From NCBI RefSeq assembly GCF_018224925.1, contig NZ_JAGTUF010000031.1:1-35029 (forward strand): 35,029 bases of DNA, written 5' to 3'. The translations under genes and the position numbers were made by a program. Every line of letters begins with the position of its first letter. Positions within the stretch are counted from its first letter, which is position 1. This document shows, piece after piece, positions 27,301-35,029 of the stretch. The notes beneath the pieces are model-generated. The model searched no databases. It worked only from the letters and a program-made list of their open reading frames with translations, and was not told where the DNA came from. This DNA is from Magnetospirillum sulfuroxidans (GTDB lineage Bacteria; Pseudomonadota; Alphaproteobacteria; Rhodospirillales; Magnetospirillaceae).

Positions 27301-29151
27301 ATGCCCAAAGTGCATCCTTTTTCAGCCGCTGTCAAAGTGGCAGCCGCCTGCGCGGCCGTCTTCGCCGCCCCCGTGTTAGCTGAGGAAACCCACGGTGAAA
27401 TGGTGGTCACCGCCAATCGCGTGGAAACCAAAAGCGAGAAGATCGGCAGCGCAGTGACCGTGATCACCGCCGAGCAGATCGAGCGCAGCCAGAAAACCAC
27501 CGTGGCCGAGGTGCTGCGCGACGTCCCCGGCCTGGCAGTGTCGCAAGCCGGCGGCGCGGGACGCACCACCGCTGTTCGCATCCGAGGCGCCGAGTCCTAT
27601 CACACCAAGGTCATCATCGACGGCATCGACATGTCCGACCCCAGTCGGTCGCAGCCGTCCTACGAATTCGGCAACCTGCTGACGGCCGACATCGAGCGCA
27701 TCGAGGTGGTGCGCGGCCCACAAAGCCTGCTGTACGGCGGCGAGGCAGTGGGCGGCGTCATCAACATCATCACCCGCAAGGGCCAGGGCAAGCCGCGCGT
27801 CAGCGCCAATGCCGAGATCGGCAGCCTGCACACCTATTCCGCCGGCACCAACGTTTCGGGCTCGCAGGACCGCGTTAGTTACGCCTTCGGCGTGACGCAT
27901 TTCGAAACCGACGGCATTTCCGTGGCCTCGGATCGCACCGGCAATTCCGAGCACGATCCCTATACCAACGACACAGCCAACGCCCGCCTGGGATTGAAGT
28001 TGACCGACATCTGGGACGTCGAGGCCGCCGGCCGCTTCACCCGCGCCAAGGTCGACACCGACGCCTGGAGCGGCGGCATCGCCCGCGACGACGACAACAT
28101 TCAGCGCACCTTCGAGCGCAGCGCCCGGCTGGCCACCAACCTAGTGCTGCTGGATGGCCGCTTCAAGAACACCGTGGCCTATTCCATTTCCGAAGCCGAG
28201 CGCGACATCCGCGCTGGGCGGCGGTACTCCAACGGCGCCAGGAGCTTCTTCGACGGCGAAAGCCAGAAGCTGGAATACCAAGGCACCGCCAAGCTGACCC
28301 CCGATAACCACACCATCGTCTTCGGCGTCGAGAACAAGCAAGACAGCACCAAGCAGAGCAACATGGCCAAGGACGTCACCGACACCGGCTATTACGTCGA
28401 CTACCAGTTCAGCCCGCTGGATTCGTTGTTCCTGACCATGGGCGGCCGCCTGGACGATCACCAGACGTTCGGCACCCACAAGACCGGGCGCGGCACCGCC
28501 GCCTATCTGGTGGACGCCACCGCCACCCGGCTACACGGCAGCTACGGCACCGGCTTCCGCGCCCCCAGCCTGTACGAGCTGTTTCACCCCACCTACGGCA
28601 ATCAGTCCCTGAAGCCAGAGGAAAGCCGCGGCTGGGATGCCGGTATCGAGCAGCAATTGCTGAACGGTCGCGCTGCTGTCGACGTCACCTGGTTCGACAA
28701 CCGCATCCAGAACCTGATTCAGTGGAACAACACCTACAACAACATCGCCTCGACCCGCGCCCGCGGCGCCGAAGTGAGCGGCCACTTTGACGTCACCCAG
28801 GATTTGCGGCTGAACGCGACCTACACCTTCACCGACAGCCGCAACAACACCACCGGCCAGATGCTGGCCCGCCGTCCCAAGAACCAGGCATCCTTCGGTG
28901 CCGCGTGGCAGCCGCTGGAGGGTGTCACCACCGACGCCACCCTGCGCGCGGTGGGGCGTCAGTTCGACAGCGCCACCAGCAATTACATCGGCGGTTTCGT
29001 CACCTTCGACCTCGCCGCCGCGTACCAGTTGACCGACTGGGCCAAGGTCTATGGCCGGGTCGAGAACCTGCTGAACAAGCAGTACGAGGAAGTCGACACC
29101 TACGGCGCCCCCGGCCGCATGGTGTTCGCCGGCGTGAAGGCGTCGTTCTGA
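27301..29151 (+). CDS. btuB: TonB-dependent outer-membrane cobamide receptor BtuB
   Basis: A 616-residue outer-membrane beta-barrel. The signal peptide covers 1-27 (cleaved after APVLA). A TonB-box-like EMVVTA lies at 33-38. A plug domain covers about 45-155 (AEVLRDVPGLAVSQAGG; IERIEVVRGPQSLLYGGEAVGG). The barrel runs to a terminal Phe, as needed for barrel assembly. The C-terminal GRVENLLNKQYEEVDTYGAPGR is typical of this family. Corrinoid specificity is inferred from the cobalamin riboswitch upstream and from btuFCD and cbiZ downstream; sequence alone would also allow another siderophore-like ligand. ATG 27301 follows GGAG and begins the signal peptide. The stop codon shares one base with the next start. 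Confidence 0.92.
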   Translation: MPKVHPFSAAVKVAAACAAVFAAPVLAEETHGEMVVTANRVETKSEKIGSAVTVITAEQIERSQKTTVAEVLRDVPGLAVSQAGGAGRTTAVRIRGAESYHTKVIIDGIDMSDPSRSQPSYEFGNLLTADIERIEVVRGPQSLLYGGEAVGGVINIITRKGQGKPRVSANAEIGSLHTYSAGTNVSGSQDRVSYAFGVTHFETDGISVASDRTGNSEHDPYTNDTANARLGLKLTDIWDVEAAGRFTRAKVDTDAWSGGIARDDDNIQRTFERSARLATNLVLLDGRFKNTVAYSISEAERDIRAGRRYSNGARSFFDGESQKLEYQGTAKLTPDNHTIVFGVENKQDSTKQSNMAKDVTDTGYYVDYQFSPLDSLFLTMGGRLDDHQTFGTHKTGRGTAAYLVDATATRLHGSYGTGFRAPSLYELFHPTYGNQSLKPEESRGWDAGIEQQLLNGRAAVDVTWFDNRIQNLIQWNNTYNNIASTRARGAEVSGHFDVTQDLRLNATYTFTDSRNNTTGQMLARRPKNQASFGAAWQPLEGVTTDATLRAVGRQFDSATSNYIGGFVTFDLAAAYQLTDWAKVYGRVENLLNKQYEEVDTYGAPGRMVFAGVKASF

Positions 29152-29702
29152 TGGTCGGCGCGGTCGCGTCCGTCATCCGCCAGGAATTCGGCGCCGGCCG
29201 CGTCGAATCCTTTCCACTGCCCACCGACCAGGATTTCCTGTTCCGCCTGCTGGCCGACATCTTCCAGAACCACTGGGAAAAGATCGTGTTCGGCACTGCC
29301 GTGCAGGGTGCGGTGTTCGAAATCCGCGTCGCCGACGCGCCCCGGAATGTCGATCTGGCCGACGGCTATCTGACGGTGGATTTCGGCTTCTGGCACTTTC
29401 ACCTGTGCATCGGCGAACACAAGGCCAGCCCGCCGGAGGTGGCGGCTTGGCGCCGCACGGCACGGGCCGAGTTCAGCCGCACCCTCGCTGAGGACGACAC
29501 GCCGCGTTCGTGGGGGCTGCGGCTGTTCAACGGCGGCGGCGAACAGCAATTGAGCGTGTTCCTCCCCAGTCCCTTCCATGCCGACAACCGCATGCTGCCC
29601 CAGCCTGACTGGTCGCGGCTGGAGCTGTGGGATGGCTTGCGCGCCCGCTATTTGGGGGCCGAACCAGATCCCATCGATCGGGCGGGGCGGAAGCGGGCAT
29701 GA
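29151..29702 (+). CDS. Conserved-looking protein of unknown function in the B12 uptake operon
   Basis: A 183-residue soluble protein with no signal peptide. Notable stretches are FPLPTDQDFLFRLLADIFQNHWE near the N-terminus, and DGYLTVDFGFWHFHLCIGEH near residues 68-87, rich in aromatic residues with two His and one Cys that could bind a metal. I recall similar proteins beside cobalamin genes in other alphaproteobacteria but cannot name the family with confidence. Its ATG overlaps the btuB stop by one base, so it is translated with the receptor. It sits before tonB. A cytoplasmic role in corrinoid or cobalt handling is inference. Confidence 0.8.
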   Translation: MVGAVASVIRQEFGAGRVESFPLPTDQDFLFRLLADIFQNHWEKIVFGTAVQGAVFEIRVADAPRNVDLADGYLTVDFGFWHFHLCIGEHKASPPEVAAWRRTARAEFSRTLAEDDTPRSWGLRLFNGGGEQQLSVFLPSPFHADNRMLPQPDWSRLELWDGLRARYLGAEPDPIDRAGRKRA

Positions 29703-29723
29703 ACCGGCCAGGAGCCGCCCTGC

Positions 29724-30455
29724 ATGAACGCCCTTCGCATCCCCTTGTCGTCCGCCACCATCGGCCGGAGCCAACCGGCGCTGGTCGCTTCGGTCGCGTT
29801 GCATGTGGCGGCGGCCCTGCCCCTGTTCCTGCCGATGGCACGGCCGGCGGCGGAGCTCACGCCGCCGATGGTGGTGGAGTTGGTCATGGCAGCCGAGGAA
29901 CCCGTCACCGCGGCGCCATCCGCCGGGATCGCGGCGCCAACGCCGGCACCAGCACCACCTCGATCCACCTCCGCGCGGGTCAAATCCACGCCCCGTCCCC
30001 CAGTCAGCAAGCCGGTTCCGGCACCGCCGACCACAGCGGCCAGCGACGGCGCTGCCGCACCGCAGGACGCCACGCCGCCGCCGGCCGAGGCCGGCACGGC
30101 GGACGGCGCCGCCGCAACGGCACGGGGAACGGATGCGGGAACTGGCGGCGGAACGACGGGCAAGGAGGGGGAGGTATCCGCGCCCGCCTACGCCTTGGGA
30201 ACCGCGCAGACACCGGCGCCGGACTATCCGTGGAGCGCGCGGCGGCGCGGTGTCGAGGGACGTGTCGTGCTGCGTCTGGAGGTCGGCGCCGATGGTCGTC
30301 CAACCGGGGTGGAACTGGTGCATGGCAGCGGCCACGACGTCCTGGACCAGGCGGCCATCACCACGGTCTGGCATTGGCGCCTGCGCCCGGCCATGGCCGG
30401 GGGCGTCGCCGTGGCGGGACGGGTGGTCGTCCCCATCGCCTTCAAACTGATCTGA
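29724..30455 (+). CDS. TonB-family energy transducer
   Basis: A 243-residue protein anchored in the inner membrane. One membrane segment lies at about 19-38. A periplasmic Ala/Pro/Thr-rich linker of roughly 120 residues (TPAPAPPRSTSARVKSTPRP) spans the periplasm. The C-terminal TonB fold covers about 160-243 (PDYPWSARRRGVEGRVVLRL; GVELVHGSGHDVLDQAAI). It would transmit proton-motive energy from ExbB-ExbD, which are not in this window, to BtuB. AGGAG stands before the ATG at 29724. The placement in this operon suggests a dedicated partner for the corrinoid receptor. Confidence 0.9.
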   Translation: MNALRIPLSSATIGRSQPALVASVALHVAAALPLFLPMARPAAELTPPMVVELVMAAEEPVTAAPSAGIAAPTPAPAPPRSTSARVKSTPRPPVSKPVPAPPTTAASDGAAAPQDATPPPAEAGTADGAAATARGTDAGTGGGTTGKEGEVSAPAYALGTAQTPAPDYPWSARRRGVEGRVVLRLEVGADGRPTGVELVHGSGHDVLDQAAITTVWHWRLRPAMAGGVAVAGRVVVPIAFKLI

Positions 30456-30465
30456 GGCTCGCGCG

Positions 30466-31302
30466 ATGATCCCGACGAAATCCCTGATGGCCGGATTGCT
30501 GTTGCTGGCGGTCCCCGCCTTGGCCGACCCGGCCCTACCCATGGTCGCCTCGACCATGGTGTGCGCCGACCAATACCCCCTGGCCCTGCTGCCGCCCGAG
30601 AACATCATCGGCGTTTCCGCCCTGGGGCACGATCCGATCATCTCGGCCCTGGCGGATCGGGCTGCACGCCTGCCGACCATCAAGAACGACGCCGAAAGCT
30701 ACATCATGGCCCAGGCCGATCTGGTGCTGGGATCGGATATGGGCGACAGCAAGACCCTGTCCACCCTGCAACGCCTGGGTGTCGAGGTCTTGCGCATCCC
30801 GTCCCGCAACAGCTTTCCCGCCATCTGGGAGCAATTGGCGATCGTCAGCCGCAAGCTGAAGGCGGAAGGCACGGCAAAAGCGCTCGATGACGACGCGCGC
30901 CGCCGACTGGAGGCCGTGCCGAGCACCCCCGCCGACCGCTCGGTGGTCGCCGCTTATTTCAATTCGGGCTACGGCACCGCCGCCGCCGGGACCTATGTGG
31001 ACGAAGAGATGAAGGCCGCCGGATACCGCAGTCTGGCGACCGAACTGGGTATGAAGGGCTGGGCCAGGCTAGACCTGGAGACCCTGGTCCTGCATCGGCC
31101 GCCGGCCATCGTGCAGGCCAACTTCGCCATGAAGACCAACCGGCTGTCCGCCCGCTTCATGCAGAACCCGGTCTTCCAGAAAATTCGGGACAGCGTCACC
31201 GTCGTCAACATCCCTGGATACAAGACCGCCTGCGGCAACTGGACCCTGGTGGAGGGCGTGGAATTCCTGCACGCCGCCCGCCAGGGCGGAGACACACCAT
31301 GA
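30466..31302 (+). CDS. btuF: Periplasmic corrinoid-binding protein, BtuF-like
   Basis: A 278-residue exported binding protein with a signal peptide of about 20 residues (cleaved after VPALA). It has the helical-backbone (type III) fold of the BtuF/FhuD family: an N-terminal lobe with VASTMVCADQYPLALLPPENIIGVSALGHDP, a long connecting helix, and a C-terminal lobe. It would hand cobamide or cobinamide to BtuCD. The ligand is inferred from the operon; heme or siderophore binders share this fold. It overlaps btuC by 4 bases (ATGA at 31299-31302). Confidence 0.85.
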   Translation: MIPTKSLMAGLLLLAVPALADPALPMVASTMVCADQYPLALLPPENIIGVSALGHDPIISALADRAARLPTIKNDAESYIMAQADLVLGSDMGDSKTLSTLQRLGVEVLRIPSRNSFPAIWEQLAIVSRKLKAEGTAKALDDDARRRLEAVPSTPADRSVVAAYFNSGYGTAAAGTYVDEEMKAAGYRSLATELGMKGWARLDLETLVLHRPPAIVQANFAMKTNRLSARFMQNPVFQKIRDSVTVVNIPGYKTACGNWTLVEGVEFLHAARQGGDTP

Positions 31303-32285
31303 GTCCTCGCTGGTATTTTCTGTTGCTGGGCGGGCTTGCCGTCCTGGCGCTCGGCTCTCTGCTGATCGGCTCGGTCAGCCTTGCCCCCGCCGAGGTGATG
31401 GCCGCCCTGTTCGGACAAGGTGAGTCCAAAATGGTGCTGGTGGTGCAGGAATTGCGGCTGCCGCGGGCCCTGCTCGGCCTCATCGTCGGCGCCGCGCTCG
31501 GCATCGCCGGTGCGGCGCTACAGGGGCTGCTGCGCAATCCGCTGGCGGAACCGGCTCTGATCGGCACCTCGGCCTGCGCCGGGTTGGGCGGCGTCATCGC
31601 TTTCTATTTCGGCTGGGCCGCCGCCTTCGCCTGGGCGCTGCCGCTGGCCGCCATCGTCATGGCCGGGTTGGGCACCCTATTGCTGCTGACCATCACCGGC
31701 ACGCGGGCCGGCACCCTGACCATCATCCTGGCCGGGGTGGTGATCTCGTCGCTGGCCATTTCGTTCACCTCGCTGGCCATGAACCTGTCGTCCAACCCCT
31801 TCGCCGTGAACGAGATCATCTTGTGGCTGATGGGATCGCTGAAGGACCGCAGCTTCCAGGATGTGCAACTTGCCGCCCCCTTCGTGCTGGTCGGCGCCCT
31901 GGTGCTGCTGCGCTGCGGCCCGGCGCTGGATGCCCTGACCCTGGGCGACGAGGCGGCGGCCAGTCTGGGCTTCAGCATGGCCCGGCTGAATCTCACCATT
32001 ATCCTGGGCTGCGCCCTGGCGGTGGGAGCCTCGGTTGCCGTCGCCGGGTCCATCGGTTTTGTCGGGCTGGTGGTGCCGCATGTGCTGCGGCCGCTGGCCC
32101 GCAACCGCCCCTCGGCCCTGCTGCTGCCCAGCGCCATCGGCGGTGCCCTTCTGGTCACCGCCGCCGACGTGGCGGTGCGGCTGATCCCGTCCACCTCGGA
32201 AATCATGCTGGGCGTGCTGACCTCCATCGTCGGCGGGCCGTTTTTCTTGTCGCTGCTGCTCAAGATCAGGAAGAGCCATTCATGA
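31299..32285 (+). CDS. btuC: Corrinoid ABC transporter permease, BtuC-like (FecCD family)
   Basis: A 328-residue, very hydrophobic protein with about ten membrane helices. The family signature GAALGIAGAALQGLLRNPLA followed by EPALIGTSACAGLGG is close to that of BtuC. The cytoplasmic gate region VGFVGLVVPH-like segment (GFVGLVVPHVLRPLARNRPS) is also present. It would form the homodimeric channel driven by the next gene's product. Both ends overlap neighbours by ATGA, so the three transporter genes form one translational unit. Confidence 0.9.
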   Translation: MSPRWYFLLLGGLAVLALGSLLIGSVSLAPAEVMAALFGQGESKMVLVVQELRLPRALLGLIVGAALGIAGAALQGLLRNPLAEPALIGTSACAGLGGVIAFYFGWAAAFAWALPLAAIVMAGLGTLLLLTITGTRAGTLTIILAGVVISSLAISFTSLAMNLSSNPFAVNEIILWLMGSLKDRSFQDVQLAAPFVLVGALVLLRCGPALDALTLGDEAAASLGFSMARLNLTIILGCALAVGASVAVAGSIGFVGLVVPHVLRPLARNRPSALLLPSAIGGALLVTAADVAVRLIPSTSEIMLGVLTSIVGGPFFLSLLLKIRKSHS

Positions 32286-33061
32286 CCATACTCGAAGCCC
32301 GCGCCCTGTCGGTGACGCTGGATCACTGTCCGGTTCTGTCCCACGTCTCGCTATCCGTCGGCACGGGGGAAATGCTGGGACTGATCGGTCCCAACGGTGC
32401 CGGAAAAAGCACCCTGCTGCGCGCCCTGGCCGGTCTGATCCCCGCCGAGGGCGGCTTCCTGGAGGGGCACCCAATCCGGTCTTTTGCCCCCAAGGAACGC
32501 GCCCGCCGGTTGGCCTATCTGCCCCAGGGCAGCGACAGCCATTGGCCGATGGCGGCGCGCGAGGTGGTGGCGCTGGGGCGCACGCCGCACCACGGCGGCA
32601 AGGTGCGCCTGACACCCAAGGACCACGACAGCATCACCCGGGCCATGGCCGAGGCCGACGTCGAGGCCTTGGCCGATCGTCCCATGAACCGCCTGTCAGG
32701 CGGCGAACGGGCGCGTGTGCTGCTGGCCCGTGCGCTGGCCGTGGGCGCCCCGGTGCTGATGGCCGACGAACCGGCCGCCCATCTGGATGTGGGCCATCAA
32801 CTGTCGCTGATGCAGGTGCTGCGGCGGCGCGCCGAAGGCGGAGACACCGTGGTGCTGGTGCTGCACGATTTGTCCTCGGCCCTGCGCTTCTGCGACCGCG
32901 TCGCCGTGCTGGCGCAGGGGCGGCTGGTGGCCCAGGGCAACCCCGCCGAGGTGCTGAGCGATGCCTGTCTGGCGCAAGTGTTCGGCATCGCGGTGGCGCG
33001 GGGGCGGCACGAGGGCGTGCCCTTCTTCCAGCCGTGGTCGCCCGTGCGGCAGGGAGCCTGA
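32282..33061 (+). CDS. btuD: Corrinoid ABC transporter ATP-binding protein, BtuD-like
   Basis: A 259-residue ATPase of the FecE/BtuD group. Walker A GPNGAGKST lies at 36-44, the Q loop at about 82 (LPQGSDSHWP), signature LSGGE at 138-142, Walker B ending ADEP at about 161-164, and the switch His in VLVLHDLSSALRFCDR. ATG 32282 overlaps the btuC stop. The longer open frame to the left is inside btuC and is not coding. It powers import by BtuC with substrate from BtuF. Confidence 0.92.
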   Translation: MTILEARALSVTLDHCPVLSHVSLSVGTGEMLGLIGPNGAGKSTLLRALAGLIPAEGGFLEGHPIRSFAPKERARRLAYLPQGSDSHWPMAAREVVALGRTPHHGGKVRLTPKDHDSITRAMAEADVEALADRPMNRLSGGERARVLLARALAVGAPVLMADEPAAHLDVGHQLSLMQVLRRRAEGGDTVVLVLHDLSSALRFCDRVAVLAQGRLVAQGNPAEVLSDACLAQVFGIAVARGRHEGVPFFQPWSPVRQGA

Positions 33062-33063
33062 AC

Positions 33064-34263
33064 ATGCTGCTGCGGACTTTCTTCGACGCCATCGAACTGC
33101 ACCGCGACGACAAGTTCGTCAGTGCCCGCTTCCTGCGCCCGTTCAAGGTGATCTCGACCTGCCCAGCCCATGGAGGGGTGACCGACCATCTGGACATGGT
33201 GTTCAACCATCAATGCTGCGAACCGGCCGGCCACCAGATGACGCATCTGACGGCCGCCCACCGCCAGCCCGCCCAGTATCAGGCCGCCCTACTGACCGAT
33301 CACGACCTGGAGGACAAGGCGGCGGCGGGGCTAGGCACCGCCGCCAACATGCATAATCTGTGCATCGCCGAGGAAACCTACCGCGAGCTTGCCGTGGTGG
33401 CGGTGGCGACCGGCGGCGTCGAAGGCAACGCCGCCCGCGCCGGCGACCCGGCTTCCTATTACGAATATGACGCCCTCTTTCATCGCATCGGCGACATCGG
33501 CCCGGAGAAACAGGGCACCATCAACGTCATGCTGGCGGTCAACACGCCGCTGACCGATGGCGCCCTGGTGCGCGCGGTGATGACCGCCACCGAGGCGAAA
33601 GCCGCCCTGCTTCAGGAATTGTCGGTGCCGTCGCGGCAATCGCCATCCATCGCCACCGGCACCGGCACCGACCAGATCGCCGTCATGGCCCCCGCCGATG
33701 GCGCCACTCCGCTGGGTTCGGCCGGACATCACAGCAAGCTGGGCGAACTGATCGCCCGCGCCGTCGGCCGCGCCATCCGCGACACCCTGGTCTGGCAGAA
33801 CGGTCTGTCGCCCAATCGGCAATGCTCGTGCGGGCAATTGCTCGAACGCTTCGGCGCCGGAACCGAGGCCCTGGCGGCGCGCATGGCCGAATTGCTGCCC
33901 GACGACGAACTGGCGGCGCTGGCAGGCCGCAACCGCCACGCCCTCGACCGCGATCCGCCCAGCGTCGCCGCCACCAGCGCGCTGATTCACCTCTATGACC
34001 AAGTCTGCTGGCAGGTGATTCCGCAAACCTGCTGGCCCGAAATCGCCACACAGCAAGCCGCGCTGCTGGCCGCCACCGTGTCGGGACGGTTCGACCGCCT
34101 TGCCGGCTACCGCGACGCTCTGGCCGCCAGGACCGGCACCTTTACACCCGCGGCACTGGTATCGCTGGCGGCGACGGCGCTGGCGCTCGGCTTTGCCGAC
34201 AAATGGCAGACCACCACCCGACGGCTGGAAAGTGTGGTCCTGTCAGGCGAGGCAAGCGGATGA
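33064..34263 (+). CDS. cbiZ: Adenosylcobinamide amidohydrolase CbiZ with C-terminal extension
   Basis: CbiZ cuts the aminopropanol side chain from adenosylcobinamide (and in some bacteria from pseudocobalamin), giving adenosylcobyric acid that can be rebuilt into a usable cobamide. Family marks in this 399-residue protein: CPAHGGVTDHLDMVFNHQC near 33-51, VATGGVEGNAARAGDP at 114-129, GTINVMLAVNTPLTDGALVR at 151-170, and SPSIATGTGTDQIAV at 193-207. Residues about 250-399 are an extra, mostly helical region with a CSC motif at 254-256 that I do not recognise. It starts 2 bases after btuD, a common partnership for corrinoid salvage. Function from family and context is firm; the extension's role is unknown. 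Confidence 0.88.
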   Translation: MLLRTFFDAIELHRDDKFVSARFLRPFKVISTCPAHGGVTDHLDMVFNHQCCEPAGHQMTHLTAAHRQPAQYQAALLTDHDLEDKAAAGLGTAANMHNLCIAEETYRELAVVAVATGGVEGNAARAGDPASYYEYDALFHRIGDIGPEKQGTINVMLAVNTPLTDGALVRAVMTATEAKAALLQELSVPSRQSPSIATGTGTDQIAVMAPADGATPLGSAGHHSKLGELIARAVGRAIRDTLVWQNGLSPNRQCSCGQLLERFGAGTEALAARMAELLPDDELAALAGRNRHALDRDPPSVAATSALIHLYDQVCWQVIPQTCWPEIATQQAALLAATVSGRFDRLAGYRDALAARTGTFTPAALVSLAATALALGFADKWQTTTRRLESVVLSGEASG

Positions 34264-34956
34264 TACATCCCCCCACCGAAAAGAGACACCCCATGTCCCC
34301 GTCTGAGATGCGCGTCGTCTTCATCGACACCAACGGCACCACCTTGGCGCTGCTGGGCGCCGCCCTGCGTCAGGTCAACCACGGCCGAGATAAGCCGATC
34401 CAGGTGGTCGCCCGCTCGCGCGACGATCTGTTCGATAACACCCGTATCGCCGAATGCGTCGCCGAGGTGCGGCGGGCCGACGCCCTGATCCTGCTGCCCC
34501 ATGGCGGGGCGGAATCCATTCCCGGCTTCGACCTGTTGGTCGCCGCGGCCCAGGGCAGGATTATCCATCTCCAGACTTCGGCCGCCGCCCCGGAAACTTT
34601 CGATCTGGCCCGCGACACCTCGACCGATTTCGGCGCCGCCGCCTATGCGCGGCGCAACGCCTATCTGGCCAAGGGCGGAATCGCCAATCTGGTCAATCTG
34701 CTGCGCACTCTTGCCGGGGACGGCTCGCCCCAGACCGAACCGCCGCCCCCCACCGATGTCCCCACCGAGGGCCTGTACCATCCCGACTATGATGGCGCGG
34801 ACAATACGGCGGATTATCTGGCCTGGGCACGGGCGCGGCGGGGCGCCGACGAGCGGGTGCCGGGGCGGCGCTGACCGAGTTGGACGTGCCGGTGCTGCAA
34901 CTGGTCCTCACCCACAATCCGGCGAGCGTGTGGACCGACACCGAGCAGGGCATCAC
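34260..34956 (+). pseudogene. cobN: Broken cobN remnant (cobaltochelatase large subunit, N-terminal pieces)
   Basis: A first frame, from ATG 34260 (overlapping the cbiZ stop; ATG 34293 is an alternative) to TGA 34874, gives about 200 residues with CobN N-terminal traits: MRVVFIDTNGTTLALLG, LPHGGAESIPGFDLLVAA, DFGAAAYARRNAYLAKGG and TEGLYHPDYDGADNTADYLA. Full CobN has over 1,000 residues. From about 34853 another frame reads GAALTELDVPVLQLVL and VWTDTEQG, which resembles a CobN segment normally roughly 100 or more residues further on. This implies an internal deletion plus frameshift. The similarity appears to stop near 34956. The gene should be non-functional for cobalt insertion unless the rest lies beyond the window in an unusual split form. 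Confidence 0.65.
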
Positions 34957-35029
34957 TGGACTTGCCCGGAAAGAGTGGAGAGCGTTTCTCTGTCTATGCA
35001 GCTTCGGCCTCGAAGCGGCACGGGCTTTT

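Noticed and set aside
34957-35029. Calling an insertion sequence as a feature
   Set aside because: Only one putative end is visible, with no transposase or paired inverted repeat; kept as a low-interest finding only.

Overview
The window looks like the chromosome of a GC-rich alphaproteobacterium of the Rhodospirillales, most like Magnetospirillum or Phaeospirillum. This rests on gene content and protein style: a chemoreceptor, PAS/EAL signalling, an H2-sensing hydrogenase, a methylmalonyl-CoA mutase with an ScfR-type regulator, and B12 salvage. No rRNA or marker gene settles the species. No tRNA, rRNA, CRISPR array or complete mobile element was seen.

Left third (1-13.4 kb): the 5' end of a periplasmic amino-acid-type binding protein (minus strand), a dCache chemoreceptor, a PAS / degenerate-GGDEF / EAL protein, DNA ligase ligA, a TPR protein, and a DEAD-box RNA helicase with a long structured leader. 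Converging on the helicase is a minus-strand pair, tex followed by a second orphan periplasmic binding protein. A hairpin between the two 3' ends probably terminates both.

Middle (13.5-20.2 kb): a GH17-GT2 fusion membrane glucan synthase, then an apparent three-gene operon. The operon holds a soluble REC-REC-histidine kinase, hupU and hupV. The hydrogenase subunits carry the hallmarks of an H2 sensor: no Tat signal, a Gln in place of the usual His in the N-terminal nickel motif, and a large subunit that ends at the last metal ligand. The kinase is not the PAS-containing HupT/HoxJ type usually paired with such sensors, so this is a candidate variant H2-signalling module.

Right (20.3-35 kb): a B12 neighbourhood. 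The B12-dependent methylmalonyl-CoA mutase genes mutA-mutB are divergent from a PccR-like ScfR regulator. Two near-identical inverted operator-like sites lie in the gap between them. Next come two separate cobalamin riboswitches. The first precedes a small protein I do not recognise, and its Shine-Dalgarno sequence lies in a hairpin. The second precedes a long leader and a compact run of genes: btuB, an unknown protein, tonB, btuF, btuC, btuD, cbiZ and a broken cobN. Several of these overlap by 1-4 bases. Together they would take up cobamides or cobinamide through the outer and inner membranes and remodel incomplete corrinoids through CbiZ. The broken cobN suggests that this locus now serves salvage rather than de novo cobalt insertion. 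B12 supply and a B12-consuming enzyme therefore lie side by side.
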